DNA of 64,000 nt from Pigmentiphaga sp. (GTDB lineage: Bacteria > Pseudomonadota > Gammaproteobacteria > Burkholderiales > Burkholderiaceae_B): contig JALOAI010000015.1 of NCBI GenBank assembly GCA_023228945.1, positions 1 through 64,000 of the forward strand, written 5' to 3'. The position numbers and the translations under genes were made by a program. Below are positions 24,936 through 33,242 of the stretch, piece after piece (position 1 is the first letter of the stretch; the number at the start of each line of letters is the position of its first letter). A model generated the notes under the pieces. That model was not told the DNA's origin. It saw only the letters and a list, made by a program, of their open reading frames with translations, and did not search any database.

Positions 24936-26715
24936 GCGGCAAGCCCGGCGCGAGCCCCGTGCCTCCCGCCCGCGCGACGAAACTCCCCCGCGCTCCGCCG
25001 GCTCCGACGATCTCGCTTTCCTCGCGGGGCCTCGCCGTTCGCATGCCAAACCACGCCGTCCGGCGCCGTTGCGGTTCCTGCTTGCGCTCACCGACCGCTG
25101 GAAGGGCATGGCGCTGCTGAGCGGCGCGGTACCGCTGCTCGTGCTCGCCGGCTTCGGCGCCTATGCCATTATCCGCCACGGCTATTGGCTGCCCTTTCTT
25201 CTCACGCTGACGGCGGCCACAGGTGTCTTGCTGGTTCCCGCCGTCTGGCGGCGGCTCCGGGCGAGGCCCGCCTCGTCGCAGACCCAGCGGCCACGGCTGG
25301 AGTCCACCGCCTTCGAAAAACTGGACCGCGAGGCGCCGGCGCACTGGACCGAAACCGATAAACAGGTGCTGGCCGAGATCAGACCCCAGTTGCCAGCCAT
25401 GATCCAGCAAACGCCCGACTGGGAGGGCCTGCCCCGCGCGGGCCTCGCCCTCATGCGCCGAACCGCCGCCTGCTACCACCAGGGCAAAGAGCATGCCGAA
25501 TGGGCATTCTCGCCCACCGAACTGCTGGCCGTGACCGAACACGCCAGCCGCCGCTATCGCCAGATCCTGAAAGACAACATCCCCTTCATCGAGAACATCA
25601 AGGTTCGCCACCTGCTCTGGCTACATCGGCATGGCGAATACGCCGACTATGCCAACAAAGCCTATCAAATCTATCGCAAGGCGCGCATGGTCACCCCCGA
25701 AGGCATGATCGCCGAAATGCGCAGCCTGATGACCGACCCCTGGTTCGACAAGCTCACCGACGATCTGCAGCAAAAGATCAAGTTCCTGCTATTGCAAGAA
25801 ACCCTGCACATCGCCATCGACCTTTACGGCGGCCACTTCCGCTTCGACGACGACGAACTCGATCTCAGCCACGCCGGACGACAGGATCAGAATCGCGTGG
25901 CCGAAGCGCTCGAACCCGTCCGCATCGCCCTGCTCGGCCAGGTCAGCGCGGGCAAGTCCTCCATCATCAACCTGCTGATCGATCAAACGCGGGCAGAAGT
26001 CAGCGCCCTGCCCAGTACCGACGGCGCCACCGTCTATCCCTTTAACGTGGACGGCGAACCGCTGTTCAACCTGGTAGACCTGCCCGGCCTGAACGGCGAG
26101 CCCGCCACTGAAAAAATCCTGCTCCGGCAAATCACCCAAAGCGATATCGTGCTCTGGGTGCTCAAGGCCAGCCAACCCGCCCGCAAACTCGACCAGCAGT
26201 TCAAGGCACGACTCGATCGATGGTTCGAGGCCGGCAACCACACCATGCGCCGGCCGCCGCTCATCATCGGCATCCTCAACCAAGTCGACCGCCTGGGCGA
26301 CGCCCATGATTGGCAGCCGCCCTATGATCTCGCCAGCACCGGGGTCGAGGCCGGCGGCGACGATGGCGGCGGCGCCAAAGCCGCCCTCATCCGCGAGGCC
26401 CTGGCCTACAACCAGGAGATCCTGCAACTGGACTCCCTGCTGCCCTTGTCGATCGCCCCCGGCAAACCCCATTTCAACGTCGCCGCCCTGGTGGCCGCCG
26501 TTCACGAGGCCTACGACGACGCCCTGCAGGTGCAACTGAATCGCCGGCGGCGGGAAGCGGGAGAAATCTCCCTCCAATCGCTAAAGAAGCAAACCCAGCG
26601 CCTGCGAAAGCTTGGCGGCAACGCCTTCGGCCTGCTGCGGCCGCGGCCCTCGCGGGAGATGGGCGGCGAGGCGCATGGTCAAACGCCGCAGGAGCCCCCA
26701 CAGCGCCCGTCCTGA
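24925..26715 (+). CDS. Membrane-anchored dynamin-like/Era-like GTPase
   Basis: A 596-residue protein. A basic N-terminus is followed by two transmembrane helices (about residues 60-105), a helical segment to about residue 330, then a GTPase domain: P-loop GQVSAGKSSIIN, G3 DLPGLNGEP and G4 NQVDRLGD (Gln instead of Lys in NKxD). The remainder is helical and basic. The gene overlaps the preceding GTPase gene by 11 bp in another frame, so the two proteins probably act together at the membrane. The arrangement recalls two-GTPase modules in which one protein has the YcjF/DUF697 domain. No substrate or process can be named. Confidence 0.75.
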   Translation: MKTERQARREPRASRPRDETPPRSAGSDDLAFLAGPRRSHAKPRRPAPLRFLLALTDRWKGMALLSGAVPLLVLAGFGAYAIIRHGYWLPFLLTLTAATGVLLVPAVWRRLRARPASSQTQRPRLESTAFEKLDREAPAHWTETDKQVLAEIRPQLPAMIQQTPDWEGLPRAGLALMRRTAACYHQGKEHAEWAFSPTELLAVTEHASRRYRQILKDNIPFIENIKVRHLLWLHRHGEYADYANKAYQIYRKARMVTPEGMIAEMRSLMTDPWFDKLTDDLQQKIKFLLLQETLHIAIDLYGGHFRFDDDELDLSHAGRQDQNRVAEALEPVRIALLGQVSAGKSSIINLLIDQTRAEVSALPSTDGATVYPFNVDGEPLFNLVDLPGLNGEPATEKILLRQITQSDIVLWVLKASQPARKLDQQFKARLDRWFEAGNHTMRRPPLIIGILNQVDRLGDAHDWQPPYDLASTGVEAGGDDGGGAKAALIREALAYNQEILQLDSLLPLSIAPGKPHFNVAALVAAVHEAYDDALQVQLNRRRREAGEISLQSLKKQTQRLRKLGGNAFGLLRPRPSREMGGEAHGQTPQEPPQRPS

Positions 26716-26726
26716 GACGTTTGGCC

Positions 26727-27101
26727 TCACAGCGAACCGTCAACCCCAGAGCCAGCCTTCTGGCGCACGCTCCGCATTTGTTTGAGCAATTCTGGTAGCC
26801 ATTCCTGCACGGTTTCCCAGACCACGTCGAGGTTGACGGCGAAATAACCATGGGCCATCCGGTTACGCATGTTGCGCATGCTGCGCCATGGCACTTCTGG
26901 ATGAGTCTGTACGAACTTGTCGTAACGATCCATGACTTTTGCCGAGGCTTCGCCAATGATGATAAAGCTCATGATGACAGCCTGCTGGGTGCGCTTATCC
27001 GCGAGAAAGTCTTCTTTGCTCAGCCCTTCGACGAAGCCTCGGGCATCCGTAGCAGCCTGCTGTATATGCTCAAGATAATCAGGCAGTCGATTTTCGCTCA
27101 C
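26727..27101 (-). CDS. hepT: HepT-like ribonuclease toxin (HEPN/DUF86)
   Basis: A 124-residue HEPN-domain protein. The RX4H motif is present as RNRMAHGY (Arg79 to His84, then Tyr86), the catalytic site of HepT-type RNases; the Tyr is the residue that the cognate nucleotidyltransferase modifies in described systems. The DUF86 start (DYLEHIQQAATDARGFVEGL) is typical. The gene starts 4 bp inside the end of mntA, so the pair is co-translated. A toxin role follows from the family; activity has not been shown here. Confidence 0.88.
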   Translation of the reverse strand: MSENRLPDYLEHIQQAATDARGFVEGLSKEDFLADKRTQQAVIMSFIIIGEASAKVMDRYDKFVQTHPEVPWRSMRNMRNRMAHGYFAVNLDVVWETVQEWLPELLKQMRSVRQKAGSGVDGSL

Positions 27102-27388
27102 ACCGGCTGCGCCTCCGCGAGTACCTTGGCACGCACCTTTGCCGGCAGATCGCCAGGCGTCAGCACATCGACGTCGATACCCAGCACCGATTGCAACTCG
27201 TCTTGCAGATCTCCCAAATCCAATAACGTTGCACCGGGTAGAGCATCGACCAATAAATCCAAGTCACTACCCTCCCGGTCGGTGCCGTGCACTACCGAGC
27301 CAAAAACTCTCGGGTTCGCAGTGGGAAAGCGACTCACGACCTCACGGACTACACTTCGCTTCATGCCGAGGACGACAGACGGGCGCAT
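27098..27388 (-). CDS. mntA: MntA-like nucleotidyltransferase antitoxin
   Basis: A 96-residue minimal nucleotidyltransferase. The GSX10DXD motif is complete: FGSVVHGTDREGSDLDLLVD, with Gly30-Ser31 and Asp42-x-Asp44. In described MntA-HepT systems this protein neutralises HepT by attaching AMP units to its active-site Tyr. ATG 27388 has AAGGAGAG 8 bp upstream. The stop overlaps the hepT start by 4 bp. The pair lies between the GTPase operon and a SnoaL-like gene and could be a recent, mobile insertion, though no flanking repeat was seen. Confidence 0.88.
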   Translation of the reverse strand: MRPSVVLGMKRSVVREVVSRFPTANPRVFGSVVHGTDREGSDLDLLVDALPGATLLDLGDLQDELQSVLGIDVDVLTPGDLPAKVRAKVLAEAQPV

Positions 27389-27507
27389 GTCACTCTCCTT
27401 CTCATCACTCGCAACCATAGTATGCAATTGAGAAGCTAGCTTCAAGAGTTCAAGTGGGCGGCGAGGCGAGTGAAGCCGTAACCAAGGGGTACCTCCAGAG
27501 GAACGCC

Positions 27508-28008
27508 ATGAGTCGAAATCCCACAAAGCCGGTCCCGCACTGCCGCCTCCTGCCGGGGGCGCTCTTGTGGATGGCGGCGATCGCCCCACCCACCTGGGCC
27601 GACGTGGCCGCCGACAAAGCCGCCATCTCGCAGCGACTCCAGGCCTGGGCGACGGCCTTCAATGCCCGGGATGCCGTCGGGGCCTGCGATTTGTTCGCGC
27701 CCGACCTCATTGCCACGGTGCAGGGAGCGCCGGACGCCGATCGCGACACGGTTTGCCAGCGGCTGGCCGCGCTGCTGGCCAAGGCCGACGTCACTGCCCG
27801 CTATCACCCCGAGATCCAGGAAATCATCGTCGCCGGTGACCTGGCCGTGGTGCGCCTCATCTGGACCCTCACCCTCGAACAAAACGGCGAGCAGCGACGC
27901 AGCCGGGAAACCGGAATGGATATTTTCCAGCGGCAGGCGGATGACAGATGGTCGATCACGCGGTTTGTCGCATTTCCCTTGAAGCCGGATCCTTCCAAAG
28001 CGGATTGA
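27508..28008 (+). CDS. Secreted SnoaL/DUF4440-like protein
   Basis: A 166-residue protein with a likely Sec signal peptide (basic start, hydrophobic LLPGALLWMAAIAPPTWA, cleavage after ADV-preceding Ala) followed by a SnoaL/ketosteroid-isomerase-like domain: ISQRLQAWATAFNARDAVGACDLFAPD is the typical helix opening and DLAVVRLIWTLTL the sheet. Such domains bind or isomerise small molecules, or are structural. ATG 27508 was chosen since the signal peptide begins there and AGAGGA lies upstream. The substrate is unknown and no operon partner is seen. Confidence 0.7.
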   Translation: MSRNPTKPVPHCRLLPGALLWMAAIAPPTWADVAADKAAISQRLQAWATAFNARDAVGACDLFAPDLIATVQGAPDADRDTVCQRLAALLAKADVTARYHPEIQEIIVAGDLAVVRLIWTLTLEQNGEQRRSRETGMDIFQRQADDRWSITRFVAFPLKPDPSKAD

Positions 28009-28072
28009 AGCGCCAGTCAGCGATGCGCCGTCTATGCGGCCAGACGACGACCACGATCCGACAGGAGATCGT

Positions 28073-28099
28073 GAAAAACTCCGGCTTTCCAGCCGGAGC
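28073..28099 (-). terminator. Rho-independent terminator after rpoN
   Basis: Read on the minus strand, CTCCGGC (or one base longer) pairs with GCCGGAG around a 6-nt loop and is followed by TTTTT. It lies about 85 bp downstream of the rpoN stop. Confidence 0.75.
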
Positions 28100-28183
28100 T
28101 TCTCCGCCACTATTCGGGAGAACCTTCGGCTCCGGCAGCTTTGGCCTCGCTACCCTCGCCACGCACCACTCCCACCGCCACGC

Positions 28184-29545
28184 CTACAACTGCTTGCGCT
28201 GCGAAGCCGGCGGAATCTGCATGGCCTCGCGGTACTTGGCCACCGTGCGGCGGGCCACGACCATGCCCTGTTCGGCCAGCAGGTCGGCCAGCTTGGCGTC
28301 CGACAGGGGCTTGCGCGGCGCCTCGGCGGCGATCAGCTGGCGCAACAATGTTTGCACCGCGGTGGACGATGCGGCGCCGCCCGTTTGGGTGGCGATATGG
28401 CTGCCGAAGAAGTATTTGAATTCCAGTGTGCCCTGAGGCGTGAGCATGTACTTCTGGGTGGTCACGCGCGAAATGGTGGACTCGTGCATGCCGATGGCGT
28501 CGGCGATGTCGCGCAGCACCAGCGGCCGCATCGCGATCGCGCCGTGCTCGAAGAAGCCCTGCTGGCGCTCCACGATCTCCTGCGCCACGCGGGCGATGGT
28601 GTCGCAGCGCTGCTGGACGTTGCGGATCAGCCAGCGCGCCTCGCGCAGATGATCAGCCAGGCCGCTGCCGCGCTCGGCCTGGATGATCCGGGCATACATC
28701 TGGTTGATGTTCAAGCGGGGCATCGCCTCGTCGTTGAGCATGGCGCGCCAGCGGCCGCCGATCTTGCGCACGATCACGTCGGGCACCACATACGGCGCTT
28801 CGGTGGCGGCGAAGGCCGCGCCGGGCCGCGGCTGCAGGCGCTGGATTGCCGTCTGCGCATTGCGTAGAACATCGTCGCTGCAACGAAGCTCGCGCCGCAA
28901 ACGGGTATAGTCGCGCGCGGCGAGCACCGATAAAAGCTCGGCACAAATCCGCCGCGCGCAATCGAGCACCTCGGGATCGGCGAGCTCGGGCAAATGCTCC
29001 CGGTCCGGCTCCCGCAGCTGTAGCGAGAGGCATTCGGCCAGGCTGCGCGCGCCGATGCCCGGCGGATCGAAGGACTGCAGCCAGGCCAGGGCCGTGCGCA
29101 GCTCTCCGGTTTCGATGGCCAGCTCGGCCGGCAGCATCTCTTGCCAGGCATCTACGCCGCCCGCCAGATAGCCGTTATCGTCGAGTTCGCCGATCAGCCA
29201 CTCGACCAGGGCCGCATCCCGCCGCGACAAACGCAACAGGCGCAACTGCGCCAGCAGATGCTCGATCAGGGTCGGTGCCGGCGCCGCCTGCGGCAGATCA
29301 TCGTCCAGGTCGGCATCACCGCTGCGCGAGCGTTCGATGCGCTGGACGCGCAAGTTGTCACGCAGTTCGGCGGTCTCGTTCGACGTATCGGGTTCGACGC
29401 GCTCGAGCAAAGGGTTGTCTTGCATCGCCTGCTCGATTTCGGCCTGCAGCTCCAGCGTGGACAGCTGCAGCAGCCGGATCGACTGCTGCAGTTGCGGAGT
29501 CAGCGCCAGATGCTGCGAGGCCCGCAACTGCAAGGCAGGTTTCAC
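28184..29545 (-). CDS. rpoN: RNA polymerase sigma-54 factor
   Basis: A 453-residue sigma-54. The glutamine-rich activator-interacting region I is at the N-terminus (QLRASQHLALTPQLQQSIRLLQLS), then an acidic linker, the core-binding domain (LQSFDPPGIGARSLAECLSLQL), the HTH (LVLRDIADAIGMHESTISRVTTQKYMLTPQG split over residues about 345-380) and the RpoN box ARRTVAKYRE near the C-terminus, which contacts the -24 promoter element. The gene starts 4 bp inside recQ. The usual proteobacterial context (lptB upstream, hpf downstream) is missing. It is somewhat shorter than the E. coli protein (477). Confidence 0.95.
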   Translation of the reverse strand: MKPALQLRASQHLALTPQLQQSIRLLQLSTLELQAEIEQAMQDNPLLERVEPDTSNETAELRDNLRVQRIERSRSGDADLDDDLPQAAPAPTLIEHLLAQLRLLRLSRRDAALVEWLIGELDDNGYLAGGVDAWQEMLPAELAIETGELRTALAWLQSFDPPGIGARSLAECLSLQLREPDREHLPELADPEVLDCARRICAELLSVLAARDYTRLRRELRCSDDVLRNAQTAIQRLQPRPGAAFAATEAPYVVPDVIVRKIGGRWRAMLNDEAMPRLNINQMYARIIQAERGSGLADHLREARWLIRNVQQRCDTIARVAQEIVERQQGFFEHGAIAMRPLVLRDIADAIGMHESTISRVTTQKYMLTPQGTLEFKYFFGSHIATQTGGAASSTAVQTLLRQLIAAEAPRKPLSDAKLADLLAEQGMVVARRTVAKYREAMQIPPASQRKQL

Positions 29546-31377
29546 GCCGCACCTATCTGCTGCAGAATGGCCGCGCCATATGCCTCCAGTTTGCGCGCGC
29601 CCACGCCATTGACTTGCGCCAGATCATCGAGCGAGGCCGGCGATGCCAAGGCGATTTCCCGCAGGGTCGCATCGTGGAAAATCACATACGCGGGTACGCC
29701 GTGATCGCGGGCCACGGCCGCGCGCCAGGCGCGCAACTCGGCAAAACGGGCCGCCGCCTCCGGCGGCAGGTCGACCGCCGCGGGGCGCTCGCGCCGGGAG
29801 CTGTCGCGGCTGCGCCTGGGCTTCTCGGCCTCGCGGCGCAGCATGAGAGTGCGCTCGCCCTTGAGCACGGCCCGGCTGCCCTCGGTGAGGGTCAGGGTGC
29901 TGAAGCCATCGGTATCCACCGTGAGCAGGCTCTGGGCCATGAGCTGGCGCAGCACGCCGCGCCAATCGCGCTCGGACAGATCGGCGCCCACGCCGAACAC
30001 GCTGAGCGTGTCGTGGCCATATTGCTCGACTTTGGGGTTGCGCTTGCCGCGCAGGATGTCGATGATGTGGCCCGCGCCGAAGCGCTGGCCGCGCTCGCGC
30101 CACAGGCGGTACACGGCCGACAGCACTTTTTGCGCCGCCACCGTGCCGTCCCAGGCTTGCGGGGGTTCGAGGCAAACGTCGCAATTGCCGCAGGCGGCCA
30201 CGGTCTCGCCAAAGTACGCGAGCAAGCGCGTGCGCCGGCATTCCACCGTTTCGCACAGGCCCAGCATGGCGTCCAGCTGCATGCCCATGCGCCGCTTATG
30301 CCATTCGTCGCCGTCGGATTCGTCGATCATGCGGCGCTGCTGCACGACGTCCTGCAAGCCATAGGCCAGCCAGGCCTGCGAGGGCAGGCCGTCGCGGCCG
30401 GCGCGGCCGGTTTCCTGGTAGTAGCCTTCGACCGAGCGCGGCATGTCGATATGCGCCACGAAGCGGACGTCGGGCTTGTCGATCCCCATGCCGAAGGCGA
30501 TGGTGGCAACCATGATGATGCCGTCTTCCCGCAGGAAACGCGCCTGGTTGGCGGCCCGCACCTGGGCCGGCAGGCCGGCATGGTAAGGCAGCGCCGTCAG
30601 ACCATGCTGCACCAGGTAATCGGCGGTTTCCTCTACCCGGGCGCGCGACAGGCAATACACGATGCCGGCGTCTTCTTCGTGCTCGCCCTGGATGAAATCC
30701 AGCAACTGGCGGCGCACCTCGTTTTTTTCGACGATGCGATAGCGGATGTTGGGCCGATCGAAGCTGGAGACGAAGCGCCCGGCCTCGTGCAGCGCCAGGC
30801 GCTCGATGATCTCGTCGCTCGTGGCGGCGGTGGCGGTGGCGGTGAGCGCCAGGCGCGGCACCTGCGGCCAGCGCTCGGCCAGGATGGACAGCTCGCGGTA
30901 CTCGGGGCGGAAATCATGGCCCCATTGCGACACGCAGTGGGCTTCGTCGATGGCGAACAGCGCGATGCGGCCGCGATCGAGCAAGGCCTGGCAACGCTCG
31001 GTGAGCAGGCGTTCGGGCGCCACGTAAAGCAGATCGAGCTCGCCCGCCAGGAAGGCGCGCTCGACGGCGCGCGCCTGCTCGTAGGACTGGCTGGAATTGA
31101 GATAGGCCGCCCTTACGCCCAGTTCGGTGAGCGCATCGACCTGATCCTGCATGAGGGCGATCAGCGGCGACACCACCACGCCGGTGCCCTCGCGCACCAG
31201 GGCGGGAATCTGGTAGCACAGCGACTTGCCTCCGCCCGTGGGCATCAGCACCAGGGCGTCGCCCCCGGCAATCACATGCTCGACCACGGCTTGCTGCTGG
31301 CCACGGAAATTCTCATAGCCAAATACCCGCTGAAGGGTGGCCAGCGCGGGGTCGGAGGAGGTCTGCGGGATGCTCAT
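29542..31377 (-). CDS. recQ: ATP-dependent DNA helicase RecQ
   Basis: A 611-residue 3'-5' helicase for recombination and fork repair. Motifs: GYENFRGQQQAVVEHVI (motif 0), Walker A PTGGGKSLCYQIPA, motif II IDEAHCVSQWGHDFRPEY, motif IV-VI including TGRAGRDG. The RecQ-specific zinc subdomain follows, with Cys residues in CETVECRRTRLL and CGNCDVC. A winged helix and a C-terminal HRDC domain (ARFAELRAWRAAVARDHGVPAYVIFHDATL) complete the long RecQ architecture. It overlaps rpoN by 4 bp, an uncommon pairing that makes rpoN expression dependent on recQ translation unless an internal promoter exists. Confidence 0.96.
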   Translation of the reverse strand: MSIPQTSSDPALATLQRVFGYENFRGQQQAVVEHVIAGGDALVLMPTGGGKSLCYQIPALVREGTGVVVSPLIALMQDQVDALTELGVRAAYLNSSQSYEQARAVERAFLAGELDLLYVAPERLLTERCQALLDRGRIALFAIDEAHCVSQWGHDFRPEYRELSILAERWPQVPRLALTATATAATSDEIIERLALHEAGRFVSSFDRPNIRYRIVEKNEVRRQLLDFIQGEHEEDAGIVYCLSRARVEETADYLVQHGLTALPYHAGLPAQVRAANQARFLREDGIIMVATIAFGMGIDKPDVRFVAHIDMPRSVEGYYQETGRAGRDGLPSQAWLAYGLQDVVQQRRMIDESDGDEWHKRRMGMQLDAMLGLCETVECRRTRLLAYFGETVAACGNCDVCLEPPQAWDGTVAAQKVLSAVYRLWRERGQRFGAGHIIDILRGKRNPKVEQYGHDTLSVFGVGADLSERDWRGVLRQLMAQSLLTVDTDGFSTLTLTEGSRAVLKGERTLMLRREAEKPRRSRDSSRRERPAAVDLPPEAAARFAELRAWRAAVARDHGVPAYVIFHDATLREIALASPASLDDLAQVNGVGARKLEAYGAAILQQIGAA

Positions 31378-31492
31378 CCGGCCTATTTTATCGCCTTGGG
31401 GATCCCGTGCCGGAGCCGGGGTTCTCGAAGTATCCGCTTTTGGTGTGTTTCTTGCTTGCTTACGCCTCGACGCCCCGTCCCGAAGCCGAAGG

Positions 31493-33187
31493 CTATGGCA
31501 ACGACGCCAGCGCCGCCGCCAATGCCTCGGCCGTCACTGGTGTTGCGGTCGATATCCGCCTCGCCCAGGGCCGTTCGTCGTCTCCCAACGCCTCGCGCCA
31601 CTGCAGTTGGCGCTCCAACACGGCTTCGTCCGCTTCCGAAGGGTCGCCGCCTCGCGCGGCCCGGCGCCGGATGCGGGCGCGCAAGGTATCGAGGCCGGCT
31701 TCGCACTGCAGGATGGCATAGGCCACGCCCAGGCGTCGCGCCAGCGCCTGGAAACGACGCCGCTCGTCGCGGCGCAGGAAAGTGGCATCAACCACCACCG
31801 GGTAGCCCGCCGCGAGCACCGTCTCGGCCAGCGCCTCCAGGCGGCCAAACGTCTGCCGGGTGGCCTCCGGCGTGTAGATGTCGAGCCCATCCACCCGGGA
31901 CGCCTGCTCGGGCGCCAGGCCGAACATGCGCTTGCGCTCCACGTCGGAGCGAAGGCGGATCATGCCGAATTGTTCCACCAATTGCCGCGCCACGGTGGAC
32001 TTGCCCGATCCCGAGAGGCCTTGGGTGAGCACGAGCCGCGGCGCGGTGGCGTCTTGCCGCAGCAGTTCGTCGAGGCAAAGCCGGTAGTCGGGGCGGCGGC
32101 GAGCCGTTCCTCCGGCAAGCTGCGCGGCACTCGAGGCTGCTCGCGGAACGGGGGCATCGGTCGGGTCTTCTTGGCTCCGTGGTTTCGCGGCTTGGGCATG
32201 ATCGCCGCCGCCCGCCGCCTCCGCGACCACGGGATCGCCGCGCAAGGCAGCCACCAGCAAGCGCACCAGCGCCCGATAGACTTCATAGAAGCGCAAGACC
32301 CGCAGGCCACCGTAATCGCCGCCGTATTGCAGATAGTCGTCCAGCAATCCCGCGGCCAGGTCGGGGCGGCCGTGTGCCCGCAGATCCATGGTCAGGAAGC
32401 CGATGTCGTTCATCACGTCCAGCCACCGGAAGGCTGGCTGGAACTCCAGGCAATCGAAGGCTTGCAGGCGATCCTGGAACCACACCACGTTGGCAAGGTG
32501 AAGATCGCCGTGGCCTTCGCGCACGAAGCCCTGCGCGCGCCGCAAGCGCCAACAAGGCGCCAGTGCGCGGGCCTCGGCCCGCACCCAATCGCGCCAGGCC
32601 GCCAGCCGGACGCGGTGCGGAGTGCTTTCCAATTGCGTCAGGACATCTCCCACCGCGCCCTCGATCTGGGCCGGCGAGGCATAGCCCGCATCCGGCACGG
32701 AGGTATCCGCCGCCCCATGGAAGTCCGCCAGATCACGGGCCAAGTCTCGCAGTTCGGCAACGTTCGCCCGGCCTGTCATCACCCGCTCGGCCAGCAGAGC
32801 GCCCACCCCGAAGCGCCGCATCCGGACGGCGTAGTCGATCGCCGGCTCGGTGCTCCCAGGCTCCAGCAACACCGGCGCATCGGCGGTACCGCCGATGGCC
32901 ACGACATCGAGGTAGAGAGCGGGAGCCAACCGCTGATTCAGACGCAGTTCTTCCTCGCAATAACGCCGCCGTTGCGCCAGCTCGGTGAAGTCGAGAAACG
33001 GCAGCCGAACGGGCTTCTTCAGTTTGTAGGCGTGGCTGGCCGTAAGCACGACCCAGGAGATGTGGGTTTCGATCAACTCCACGGACTCTGCCGATCCTGC
33101 CTGCAGTTGCCGTTGCAAGGCCGGGCCCAGCGCCAGCGGCGGCTGGCTGGGCGATGGGCCTATCGAGGTCGGGGCCGAATGCGGCAT
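31493..33187 (-). CDS. Aminoglycoside-phosphotransferase-like/AAA ATPase fusion protein
   Basis: A 564-residue two-domain protein. The N-terminal half is a kinase-like APH domain (ETHISWVVLTASHAYKLKKPVRL start, then the catalytic loop VREGHGDLHLANVVW and FDCLEFQPAFRWLDVMND). The C-terminal half is a P-loop domain with Walker A GLSGSGKSTVA (about residue 380) and PVVVDATFLRRDERRRF, resembling zeta-toxin-like or polynucleotide-kinase-like ATPases. This fused family is widespread in Proteobacteria and uncharacterised; the APH fold does not imply drug resistance. ATG 33187 with GGAG upstream was chosen over further upstream in-frame ATGs, because the sequence before it is not conserved-looking. 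A linker of about 40 Ala/Gly/Arg-rich residues separates the domains. Confidence 0.82.
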   Translation of the reverse strand: MPHSAPTSIGPSPSQPPLALGPALQRQLQAGSAESVELIETHISWVVLTASHAYKLKKPVRLPFLDFTELAQRRRYCEEELRLNQRLAPALYLDVVAIGGTADAPVLLEPGSTEPAIDYAVRMRRFGVGALLAERVMTGRANVAELRDLARDLADFHGAADTSVPDAGYASPAQIEGAVGDVLTQLESTPHRVRLAAWRDWVRAEARALAPCWRLRRAQGFVREGHGDLHLANVVWFQDRLQAFDCLEFQPAFRWLDVMNDIGFLTMDLRAHGRPDLAAGLLDDYLQYGGDYGGLRVLRFYEVYRALVRLLVAALRGDPVVAEAAGGGDHAQAAKPRSQEDPTDAPVPRAASSAAQLAGGTARRRPDYRLCLDELLRQDATAPRLVLTQGLSGSGKSTVARQLVEQFGMIRLRSDVERKRMFGLAPEQASRVDGLDIYTPEATRQTFGRLEALAETVLAAGYPVVVDATFLRRDERRRFQALARRLGVAYAILQCEAGLDTLRARIRRRAARGGDPSEADEAVLERQLQWREALGDDERPWARRISTATPVTAEALAAALASLP

Positions 33188-33242
33188 GGAACGTCTCCAG
33201 CGGGATTGCGGGTGGCGGTTCCGATGCCCCATCGGCGCCGCA

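Noticed and set aside
28846..32028. A 1060-codon plus-strand open frame opposite rpoN, recQ and the kinase/ATPase gene
   Set aside because: Low-complexity, Arg/Pro/Ala-rich translation without domains; an antisense shadow caused by high GC. The minus-strand genes have complete motifs.
31493..33187. Aminoglycoside resistance gene
   Set aside because: The APH-like domain belongs to a widespread uncharacterised fusion with a P-loop kinase; there is no reason to infer resistance.
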